Positions 54,206 to 64,000 of a stretch of DNA of 64,000 nt are shown here, in pieces; position 1 is the first letter of the stretch; each line of letters opens with the position of its first letter. The stretch covers positions 2,470,906-2,534,905 of the forward strand of contig NC_089273.1 of the NCBI RefSeq assembly GCF_963678975.1, written 5' to 3'. The position numbers and the translations under genes were made by a program. The notes under the pieces are model-generated. The model was not told the DNA's origin. It ran no database searches and saw only the letters and a program-made list of their open reading frames with translations. This DNA is from Dysidea avara. Taxonomy: Eukaryota > Porifera > Demospongiae > Dictyoceratida > Dysideidae.

Positions 54206-55633
54206 ATTAGTCAGGAAGGCAGGCAGGTAGGCAGGCAGCATATAGAGAATTCCACTATATATATATTATAATATTAAATGTAGCAACATTTTAAAAGCAC
54301 ATCAGTAGTACTGAAGGCACTTTTGGTTTGCTATACCTAGCCAATACTGCCAAAGCACCATGAATGTATTGTGAGGCTGGTTATAGGGTGATGTTTTTGG
54401 CCAGAATAGCCCTAATACAGTACTACCGTACTCTATGATACCATTATTGCCAAAGAGCCTTTTAATATCTGCACGTATCGATCACCAGTAAGCACGGTTG
54501 AATGCCAGTTCCTTGTACTACCAAACCATGACACACGAACATAATCCTTAATATAATAATTATTGTCAGTGGCGTAGCTACCATTGAGGTAACTGAGGCA
54601 GCTGCCTCGGTAAAATGCTCAACAGTTCAGGATGAGCAGGCCTGAGTTTTGGCACCCTGAATTTTCTACTCAAACATTATAAAACAACATAACTGTACCA
54701 CACTTAATAGAATCTATGGCTGTAGTACTAAGCAGGGCTGGAGCCCACCGTGACAAGGTCTGGCATTGGTTGGACCACTTTTCAGCTACTCGAATTTGTA
54801 TGAAAAGATTGAGATACTCTAATACAGCAAGTCATCGTAATATACTCTAATAGAGCATTCAGTACAGATTATAGCCACTGTTCTCATTACACTGCTTGGG
54901 CTATATCATCTACATTTATGTTAAATGTCTTTAATTACTTTTCAAAAGTTCTAATGAGTCAACTGTAGGGCATTACATTGAGCTAATTGATCATGCATAT
55001 CATGCATTAGTAGTTACAATCAAAACATAGCCTCCACATGCCAAGTCAAAGCATATTATTTAAAAATTTTCTTTAAGGGAGCATACACCCAGACTCCTTA
55101 GCTTGAAATGCTTAGCACATGCAATTGAAAGCAATAATCTCTGATTTAAATATCACATCAGATCAATAAAAGTATCTGACCACTCAAAATATCTAGTCAG
55201 TTATTTTTTTTGTGTGTTGAGTACAATTAAACTAGTCTAATAATTGAAGCATGGTAGCATTAACCATTACTTATATAACATGTAGTCTTCTGAAACAGTT
55301 TCTTCCATCCAACCAGAGAGTCAACCTGCAAATGCTGTACCACACATGCTTGAAAGTGTTTGTGAAGCAGTCGAGTCAGAAGCAGACCTTCTCAATTAGG
55401 GTAATGCATAAACTTTGCCTCGGTAAATTTTTTTCCTGGCTACGCCACTGATTGTATATATAGCAATTAAGGGAAAACATAAAATGTTGCATTGTTACAA
55501 CATTATAGTTTAAGATAAGAAAAATATTACATGCTTGACTATACTGACTATTTTATATCTCATAGGCAGTAGCACTATTTTAGCCATGTGGTCTATCTTA
55601 TTTAGACAAGTAGTGTGTTTTACTGTATAATGT
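54206..55633 (+). repeat. Tetranucleotide-headed repeat, copy 4, split by a MITE
   Basis: Starts (GGCA)n, then TAGAGAATTCC, and matches 43795-44285 up to about 54566. It resumes at 55451 (ATTGTATATATAGCAATTAA) to TTTAGACAAGTAGTGTGTTT at about 55620. The copy at 43795 shows the uninterrupted order. Confidence 0.8.
54567..55450. mobile_element. hAT-like MITE, 884 bp (CAGTGGCGTAGC ends)
   Basis: The ends are CAGTGGCGTAGCTACCATTG and CAGTGGCGTAGCCAGGAAAA (reverse complement). The direct repeat at the borders is only ATTGT (54562-54566; 55451-55455), shorter than the 8 bp at other hAT-type elements here. CTGCCTCGGTAAA-like sequence lies inside both ends. A TACTCTAATAGAGCA motif is present in the interior. 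The frame at 55251-55451 is unrecognised. Confidence 0.82.
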
Positions 55634-55689
55634 ACGTACTACTTACATCTCTAGAAGTTTATTTGTATAGAGAGGTGGTATCTTATCAT

Positions 55690-55718
55690 AGGTGGCCAGT
55701 ATAAAACAGGTTCCACTG
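55690..55718. repeat. Isolated right end of a pogo-type MITE
   Basis: ATAAAACAGGTTCCACTG ends as the right ends of the 18576 and 30153 elements do. No left partner was found. Confidence 0.55.
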
Positions 55719-57000
55719 TTCAATTGTGAATGGTATCAAATATCTTACTCAGCATCTAATAATTATACAATCTGTAGTGTGTATAAAAATATCAATCTGG
55801 GAAGCATCTAATAATTATGTTGGAAATACAATCTGTAATATGTATAAGTACTAAAGTATGTACATGTGTAGGCAAGTGAAAATAGGGCTATTTTTGCTCT
55901 AACAAATGTCTATGTCAAACTTTACCCATGTATGTTTAGATGAGAGAGATGAAAAAATGACTGTTTTAAAACAGTAAACTTGGTTGAAAGTTCACCAAAG
56001 GTCAACCCTGAGGTGGCTCCCTATCATAAATTAACCTTTATTTTGCATACAAACTGCGGTACTGCTCAAATGCAACATCGTCTCCCAAGAGTGTGACTGT
56101 GTGAGTGATTAAAAAGTTCGAGTAATTAGCATGGCCCCCGTTTTGCTTGTGAGTACTCATCCTGTTTTATTTGGGATGATAACTCACCAGTGAATTCAAC
56201 ACAGGTGCCACTCCCTTTAATTACCAATTTTTTAGCACTAAAATGAGCTGATTGAGAAACTAATGTGTTCAATTAATGGCCTGCCTCTTGTAATGTCATC
56301 TCTAACACTACAATGGATGGAGTTTTGTTCCCAGTCAACCCAGTGTGTTGTGTTGCATACTATAATCCCCATGACATGAAACCATTAGAGGATGTAGAAT
56401 GCATGCAGCAACTTTGTCATGTAATTATGATGGAAGATAAGTCATTTTACATAATTCCATTAGTCATTATGCTTATATGTCAGTGCTTTTATGGTTTTCT
56501 GATTGTAGAGGCAAGAGATGCATGGAGCATTTAAACTGTGTTATGTTGATGTCATGTTGTCTGCAGTAACATTACTAATGTAACAAGGTGTAGGAAACTA
56601 ATTGTATTTGCATGTATCTGGCTCAGCTCTGACTGTGTACGGTGCTGAGATCTAAGAAGGGATACACTGCTAGTAATCCCATTCAAAACTCCAAGCGTGA
56701 GCTTCTAGCAATCTGGGGGACAGAGATGTGAGATAATTAGGAGAATCTTTAAGACCAGACATTAAAATTAATAATTGCAACGACCAACCTATGTATATTA
56801 TGTTAGAATAGCTGACTGCTGTATTAGAGTTATTCCATTGACTGTTGTACCAATCAACACTATCTTCAGTCAAATTTAATACTTGTAATTTGTCATTCTT
56901 TCATGAGTACTAGTGCCTGCCTTCAGCATATACAGCAATTGATTTTGATCAACATGTTGTAAAGCTACAAACAGACTATCACACTGACTGGGCAAAACTC
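55719..57000. other. No gene recognised
   Basis: The plus frame at 56313-56534 (73 codons) reads VCCVAYYNPHDMKPLED with a hydrophobic C-terminal part, but it has no family match and no clear splice context. A TCTAATACAGCAGTCA-like motif lies on the minus strand at about 56808-56836. Confidence 0.4.
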
Positions 57001-57039
57001 AAGGTGTTAAAAAGTGGTCCATAACAGAATAATCATAGA

Positions 57040-57945
57040 AAAAAGATAATAATGAAAGTGTGACATGAAACTTGGTACTTGTATGGAATAGTGTGGGAAT
57101 GTGGTATGGACTTTGGAAATCCTATAGAAATAGCATGGAAATGTGGCTTGGATTGTGTGGTAATGGTGTGGAAACTGAAAAGTTTGTAGAAATAGTACTA
57201 TGGAAAGTTTATGGATTTTTATGGAAGTCAGAAATAACTTGAAAATACTGTGGAGGTTACACAGAATTAGCATGGAACTTTTCTAGAACTAGCCATAGTA
57301 GGAGAGGTGGGAGGGCTATATACGTATAGTAAGTTTAGTTATAATGTACTCTGGTGAAGGTTCTAGAACACATGTGCAAAAAGGGCTGTAGATCAATAGT
57401 ACGATCATGGGTAAAATCCACAGTTGTTTCTTGGTTGTTTTAAGGCAGAGATTCCAACCTCTCAACAATATTAGGAGTGAGACCTGAAACACTACCAGAA
57501 ATGTGAACTAGACTCAAGTGCAGCTACAGGATTTTTGGCAGTGAAGACAAAAAAAAGGTCGCTACATGCTCAAAGTACATAAATAAGCACAAGGCTGTCC
57601 AATTTTAAGCATAGAACTAATTATGAAGCAGGTCAGGCGTGGGAACTGAGATGAAAGAGTGAGAAACAGAGGGTTAGGCATGAGAGCATGAGATTACTAG
57701 CCAAAGAGTGAGACTCATGCCTAATTCGTGAGAGTTGGCAACAAGCTTAAAATCTCGTAGGTCAATTCTGAAAACCTTTACCAAATTTTCCAGAAATTTC
57801 AAAATCTGAAATCTTTTATTGCAAATCGGAATCTATTGGACATCTCCAGAAATTACATGCAATTTTCTGTAAAACTCCTTGGAAATCTATGCACCAATTT
57901 TCAGAAATCTTGAAATCTTTGCTAATATCTGAAATCTCATAGGTG
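57040..57945. repeat. Cryptically simple sequence (TATGGAAA- and AGAAATCT-rich)
   Basis: 57060-57290 is filled with variants of TGTGGAAATG and TATGGAAA; 57770-57945 with variants of CCAGAAATCT/GAAATCTT. Neither has a fixed period. They look like slippage-derived sequence. Confidence 0.55.
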
Positions 57946-58189
57946 ATTTTTGGTGCTAATTGGTTGGTTGCTGACCCCTTGGTTGCATGTCTGTTTAAGG
58001 GGGTATATCCTACCAAATACAATGGATAAGAGAACCTATAATTTTAGAGTACAATATTATAGTCAGCCATCAGCCATTTTCTGACCAAGTAATGTTGTTG
58101 ACCGATCAATGTAGCCTGTTGGTCGGCCATTTGTGCCAATCAAATTTTTCACAACTGTAATTCTTCTTTATAACATTTATATTATTGTT

Positions 58190-58416
58190 GTCGTATCGTT
58201 ACCTTTCCTTACCAAAGCTATTTAATTGCTGCGCGAAGTCGTGATCCTGTTGAAGCATTGACTCGATGCGCATGCATAAGCCAGAGCACTGCAACTCATG
58301 TTTACCCCAATTATCGATTGTGGGTTTAAGTCGATATTGTGAAGAAGCGATTACTACTGACTACACAAGTGGCGCTTTCCAGGAGAAGAAAAGAAAGTGA
58401 TATTTGCGAAGTGGAG
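58190..58416 (+). other. Possible first exon with strong donor
   Basis: A locally GC-richer, CpG-containing stretch (GCGCGAAGTCGTG, ACTCGATGCGCATGC) ends in GTGGAG|GTAAGTAT. No long open frame, so it would be a leader exon. An exon-like block at 62706-62841 could be its partner. Confidence 0.25.
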
Positions 58417-58417
58417 G

Positions 58418-61333
58418 TAAGTATAAGATGGCCATTTCGTGGTTACAATTTGTAGAGAATGCACTGGCTGGCTAAAGAGTGGAATGAAAGTCAGGTGATA
58501 AAAAGTGCTCTGAAGTTCAAGAGTAAGTTTGATCTATTGCAATTCACAAGAGAAACTTTAACAATAGTTAGTTGGATAATTATAATACAATCTGTGCTGA
58601 CTCAACACCATTAATTTTGTAACAAAGCATTTAGCCCAGCTAAGTCTATAAGCTGGCTGTACAATAGATTGATTCATAGTTTTTTTTTGTAAATTATGTA
58701 TGCAGCTATACAAATTTTGTACATGTATTACTAATTAATAAACACAATTAATTCTCTGTAAAATGTATGTGCATAAAGTTCAGTGATAAGTAGCTGAAAG
58801 TGGTCTCATTCAATCTCAGAGCGATCCTTTTTCAAAACTTTTCTTGGGGGAGGGGGGGGGGGGGGGAGAGAATGCTCTCAGACCCCCTACAAGGCTTGTG
58901 CTTTGCATTGCGGGGATAGTACACCTCTATCTTATGGCCATACAATTTCAGAAATGTCCAATCAAATTTGGCCATTCTGTCCGAGCAATAATTTCCCCTT
59001 AATAATAATAATTGTATATTTATTGTATTGTACAGTGTGACATTATCACAAGATTTTAGGTCATATGCAAAAGGGTATTGTCCCTGAGAAGCAAATCAAG
59101 TAAAGTGTATGTCTAACTATGGTACCATCATTTCTATCCTGGTACTGCACACCCAACTTTGTAAGCAAACTAGCCTGAGAAGCAGCAAGGAGACAGCAGA
59201 AACAGCTTGACTATTCTTTACCAGCAGAATCTCAAGCTGAACTCTTCAGTACTAAATGTTGGAATGCTATGATGTTGAAAAGAAGAGCTTGGTATCACCA
59301 CCCACACTGTGCAGCTAAAGATTTTCATGCTTTGTCAGCCTTTCCCATTGTAAAGTATGTAACAAGAGTATCTCCCATTCTTGGTGTTACTTCACAATGT
59401 GCTTGATCATACATACATCACAAGTAAATTTTGTTTCTTGATATCTCAGTACAGCAACATATTCAGAGTCAGAGAAGTGTTTTTGAAAATTGCTTGATAC
59501 AACTACCTGATTCTATAGTATGGAAATCTATTTCAGTAGAAATTTAAAAATATTTATCTACTCTAATAGAATGGCCACAAATAAGAAGAGTACCAATAAC
59601 AAAAGGATTAAATGAGGGTATAAGCATAAGAAATAATACTGTATGTAAAAACCCTTGATTTAATTTAGATCTTCCATTATCCATCTTCAATTGGAGGGTC
59701 AGAGGAATTAGAATTTTTGTGCACTTAGTTTTGAATTAGAAATCACAGACACAGATATCTATATCTTGTGCATGTCTTGAATGAGCATCCAGAAGCAAAG
59801 TGTAAAGTGCATACAGTACACTGAAAAGCCTAACACTGAGTGTGCATGATGTGATCAGCTACAGTCATTTTCACACATACCTAGAGATCAATTTTCTGTT
59901 GTCTCCAGTAACAAAGCAGTAGACTGCCAAAGTTTCAGCCTTTCATGTTGAATGGTCTTGGAATTATGGCATTACATATTTGGAACACAATTTGCACAGC
60001 AACTATAATGCCAAAGAATACAAGGTACTTGGTTAATCGATCATTGTACTCATGAAGCTGTGAAGGCAGTACTTTGCTAAATTTCTTCACTACTACCTAG
60101 TAAATCCATTAAGGTATACTGCATTCCCTATATTCCTCATTTGTGCACAAAGAAGAAGGTAATTGCAATAAAGAAATGACTATACTAAACTTATCATAAA
60201 TAACTCAGGTACCCTTCACTGTACAGAAATATAACAAAGATTTCTAGCTCCCATGAATAACAAATCTGATGGTGTATAAGTTTTATTAATTTGAGACTAG
60301 TTTCACTGCATTCTGAAACAATTATAATTTTTATGTTACATGCATAGTTTTACTTGGTTTAAAAATAAAATTTTGCAAAAACATACTCCAGTCACAGTAA
60401 TGATTTTTAAATGCAGATCACTCGTTTATACCATTTCAGTATAAAGTAATACACTGGTAAGATACCTACAATCTACTATTGATGTAAACCAGAAAGTACA
60501 TTTTCAATTAAGTAGCTTGCTACAGCTGTATATAACTGTTTCCAGAACATCAATGTGTTATTTAGTACATTTACCATTAATTTTAGTGTATCCTGTATAG
60601 TTTAGTGTATAAAGTCTGTCAGTGTACCCATATATCCATTAAGGCATCTTTTATTACCCTTTGAAATATCTCGGCTTTGTCACTTAACTGTATGCTTAAT
60701 TGTTCAAATAAAGTGACCACAAGGTATTCATATTGTTCATCATTTTAAGATGGTTGTTACGTTGTAGCTCCGTGATTGGATAACCTTGACAATTTTAACA
60801 AGCTACAGTAACTCATGTTTTTACTTCCGCTTCTCATTTAACCTACTAGCAATGTTAACTTGCTATCCCTTAATTCATAACACATTACCTGCTACCTACA
60901 TATAACCTAATCATATAGTATGGAAACACTAAATAGTAAGAATCATGAATATTTCTGTTTACTAGCTCAGAAATTATAATATAGCTTCAATGCATCTTGG
61001 CAGTGCAGTATGTGTAGTCAAAGTTGCTCTGATCATATTGTCAATGAAATTTTCTGCTGACTAACTAACTAACCAACTAACTGTTGCCTTCAGACAAGTG
61101 TTACACTATGGATTGGATGTTAAATATATTAAGTATCTAAAAGATGCATTGTTGTTGCCATTAATAGTATTTTGCAAGGGAACAGTCACTACAAGTGATA
61201 CCATAAACAAGCATGATAACTAGTCAGCCTCAACTATATACTTGTGCCTTTGTTTACGATTTTACAATTTTCTGTGATTTGAAGTATCTGATTAACTAAT
61301 AAGTTATAATTATATTTGCTGAGGACAATTGTT
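58418..61333. other. No gene recognised
   Basis: Nearly 3 kb of AT-rich sequence. A G run of about 16 lies at 58851-58866. At 61041-61085 there is an inverted head of the tetranucleotide repeat (GAAATTTTCTGCTGACTAAC). Confidence 0.5.
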
Positions 61334-62103
61334 TAGGCCTGTGTCAGATATGCCAGCATAATAAAAAGCATAATAGGCGAGAGAGCTATGCTAGCATAAT
61401 GCTAGATACAGGGGCGGATCCAGAGTTTGGAAAGAGGGGGGGCACCTTTCTGAAAAACAGTTGAAGACCAAAAAAACTTGCTGAAAACTAGTTGAAGACC
61501 AAAAAAAAAAAAAAAAAAAAAAGGTCACGACAATAATAGCTAGTTATCCTTACCAACTATATCACGTCTGTTATGTAAAATAAAATCCTATTTATAGCTT
61601 CATAGGTAAGCTACACTGCCTCATGAACATTGTGACTGCTTTATTAGAGTAATTGACTGCTCTATTAGAGTATCTCGATCTTGTATGCAATTTCTTGAAG
61701 GGGGGGGGCATTTGCCCCAAATGCCCCATCCTGGATCCGCCACTGAGATATGCTAACATAATGCTAGCATACGCCGTACTAGGTAGGTATTTCAAACTGT
61801 GGAACTTAATTAGATTGATACTCCCTAAAAGAGCAAGCAGTCAGTGGAAACTGCAAACTGCAATAGAGCACTCAAATACATTGTACATAGTTCCTTAGAT
61901 CAATACTCTCTAATAGAACAGTCACTTTGCAGTGAAATACTCTACTAAGAGCATTCACTGATTAAAATGTTCCAATATGATTGTATTAACCTAGGAGCAT
62001 AATGCAAGCATAATGGGAACACTGAAGAGCATAATATAATTATTATGTAAAAATTTTGGGAAATTCCTGAAAGTATTTTGGGCAGCATATTTGACTCTGC
62101 CTA
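61334..62103 (+). mobile_element. hAT-type element, 770 bp, containing another MITE
   Basis: Starts TAGGCCTGTGTCAGATATGC and ends GACTCTGCCTA. Borders are CAATTGTT (61326-61333) and CAAGTGTT (62104-62111), 7 of 8 identical. About 430 bp of its own sequence matches the reverse complement of 47073-47465. The remainder is the insertion at 61409-61745. Confidence 0.85.
61409..61745. mobile_element. hAT-like MITE nested inside, 337 bp
   Basis: The ends are CAGGGGCGGATCCAGAGTTT and CAGTGGCGGATCCAGGATGG (reverse complement). The border repeat is AGATA (61404-61408; 61746-61750), 5 bp. It carries poly(A)-GGTCACGA and GACTGCTCTATTAGAGTATC like the MITEs at 16159 and 50632, so it is the same family in shorter form. 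Confidence 0.85.
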
Positions 62104-62125
62104 CAAGTGTTAATAGCTACACTAT

Positions 62126-62295
62126 GACTGCTGTGATATTACTGGCTTATATCAAGTAAAAGACTGTCAGTGCTTTGATGTATATATATATGGCTTCACA
62201 CAGAACCAAGGACAACTGCTAATATCTACAACTGCTATGATATAACTGGCTTATATTCAAGTGAAAGACTGTGGGCACTTTAATGGATATGACTT
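62126..62295. repeat. Tandem duplication, about 102-bp period
   Basis: CTGGCTTATATCAAGTAAAAGACTGT (split: CTGGCTTATAT then AGTAAAAGACTGT) at about 62142 recurs as CTGGCTTATATTCAAGTGAA at 62244. Two diverged units. Confidence 0.6.
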
Positions 62296-62705
62296 CATAT
62301 TCACTTACATGAACACATTTTACTGACACTGCATTCTGATTGCCAACATTTTAACACCTTACTGGACAATATATTAGTTATTGCACAGGCTTTACAGTTT
62401 CAGTATAGTGTGGCTTCGAATAGGTCTATATAAAAGGGTAACATGTTATTTGAATGTATATCTGTTTTGCATAATCGTGTGTTTGAAGTGACAAATTTAA
62501 CTGATTATTTTTACTCTAATTGGTAGAATCTAAATTCAGCATGTACTTGATTGTAAAATAACAGTTAAATGGTTAATTTTATAACTGCATGCATACCTGA
62601 GTGAGTAGCAAGTATCTTAAAGCTAATTCTTATGGAATATACAGTGTAAACACACATTAACAAATGGATAACATTTAATTAACAACTTGTAATATTTTAT
62701 TTTAG

Positions 62706-62841
62706 TCAAACATAGTGATAATATTCTCCATCACATGCTGTATAGGAGTATACTGGACTACACTATTCAGTGCAGCAGAACAAAATAGACTGTGTCAGGC
62801 TATATTTACAACTAGGAGCTGATATTACCATAAAGGATTAC
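62706..62841 (+). other. Exon-like block (AG...GTAAGT)
   Basis: Preceded by TTTTATTTTAG and followed by GTAAGTAA. One frame is open for 46 codons with a hydrophobic start (SNIVIIFSITCCIGVYW), then stops inside the block, so it is more likely non-coding or a terminal exon. Partner exons are uncertain. Confidence 0.25.
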
Positions 62842-64000
62842 GTAAGTAATTGTTGTAAATGTTTATGAATGCACTAAACTATTACTTATTAGTCATGAGC
62901 CTTATGTACCAATTTGGTATTGGCTAAAATAAACTTTACTATAGTGTGTTTTACTGGTTATAGTAGTAGTAGTAGTAGTAGTCTTTCCTACACACATTAA
63001 ATAATTGACTAAAGTATTATAAAGTAAGGAGGTGTTCAGTAAGATAATGTACATATTTGGAATACTCAAAGGCATAACATTTTTATAAACCAACTGGTAC
63101 TATACATTCATCTCCATTGTCTGTTGTGTATTTTTAACTAAAAGCATGTTTTAAAGACTGTATCATTTTGTGGTATAGTAAAATTGCACTTGTAGTAGAG
63201 AACTGCTGACCTTGCTAATCATATTAAATATTCTATTTATGTACAAGTAATACACATGTACATTGTAGTACAGCACAGATTTAATGTTTAGGCATGTTGC
63301 TCTATTCTTATGCTCTGGTTCCAAAATATGCTTTTAAAGTATTATGCTCTTAAAATTGAGCATTATACTTTTGGGGAGTGCTCAAAATGTGCTTTGGAAA
63401 AATTAAATTATGCCCATTTTTTGCCTGTTAAATGGTGTATATTAGACCATTTACTTTGATTTCATTCTTAAATATTGCTCTATTCTTATAGCCGGTTAAT
63501 ATATTAGAGAATTTCATTATTCCAAGTGACTGCTTTAATAGAGTAGTGAAATTGTGTGACTGCTCTATTGCAATTGTTGACTGTTCTATTATAGTATATC
63601 ATGTAATTGTACAATTTGCAGATTTTCTCATTGTTAAAGCTTTACAATTGCTTTAAAATGCTGGTATAATGTCTGGTTCCAAACATACCTATTCCCAAAA
63701 TTATGCCTTCAACCCTTGCGATGTTCCCAGTCACAAGGGTACTACTCTGTCTTCAACTGTGAGTGATTTTTGACCTAAACCCTCGATGCATTAAAACAAC
63801 AGCTGAATGATTTCCACAGGTAAATTTTGCCAGAACTGTGGATAAGGAAGCCTAAGGTGAGGCCAAAACTGTAGCACAACATCAACTTGTTTGATTTATG
63901 TTTAAGAGTCCAGTACAGCAGGTAGAGGCAGAGAAACACAAGGAGAAATGATTGTGATGGCACCACTGGCAAGATATGCATAAGATAATTATTTTCCCTG
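62842..64000. other. No gene recognised; (TAG)n at 62961-62982 and dispersed motifs
   Basis: A short (TAG)n microsatellite is present. At 63298-63370 GCTCTTAAAATTGAGCATTA and related GAGCATAAT-type units cluster, and at 63525-63600 there are three variants of GACTGCTCTATTAGAGT. No coding sequence recognised. Confidence 0.5.

Overview
The window looks like AT-rich non-coding DNA from an invertebrate animal, plausibly a demosponge, although the taxon is an inference and cannot be proved from the sequence. The evidence for a metazoan is short exons with GT/AG introns, a THAP-domain transposase, pogo, Tc1, Kolobok-like and P-like transposases, jockey/CR1-type non-LTR retrotransposons, a Gypsy-type Pol remnant, many MITEs, satellites and a 200-base assembly gap. 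No bacterial genes, rRNA, functional tRNA or CRISPR array are seen. Almost everything codable is a decayed mobile element.

Layout. 1-3.6 kb: 3' end of a non-LTR element, a palindrome, a 697-bp element with an exact 9-bp target duplication, and a hairpin element. 3.9-7.3 kb: a broken multi-exon THAP transposase. 7.6-8.2 kb: a TA-flanked TGTGAC-type MITE. 9.9-11.2 kb: a tetranucleotide-headed repeat and a tRNA-like SINE head. 12.4-14.1 kb: a heavily decayed reverse transcriptase on the minus strand. 14.75-19.0 kb: another TGTGAC element, then a Tc1-like transposase split by a hAT-type MITE (itself holding a Harbinger-type MITE) and by a 5'-truncated non-LTR element, followed by a pogo-type MITE.

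20.6-25.7 kb: foldback elements and two long inverted arms around a two-exon ORF and a P-element-like transposase exon. 25.8-28.3 kb: a GTPase-like fragment, a decayed pogo transposase, and a near-perfect GC-rich 65-nt palindrome. 29.8-33.7 kb: a candidate host gene of five phase-compatible small exons, with a (CA)n tract in one intron. 33.85-37.18 kb: a mosaic satellite running into the gap. 37.6-38.2 kb: a 176-bp tandem repeat. 38.7-44.3 kb: palindromes, a second pogo transposase, copies of a repeated exon and a hAT-in-hAT nest.

44.9-51.7 kb: a non-LTR element carrying four separate insertions, butted against a minus-strand Gypsy Pol remnant that is itself split by a MITE with a second MITE inside. 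52-64 kb: scattered MITEs, repeat copies, low-complexity tracts and two possible spliced exons. The target-site duplications allow much of the order of insertion to be read directly, so the region works best as a stratified record of transposition, with little sign of dense host genes.
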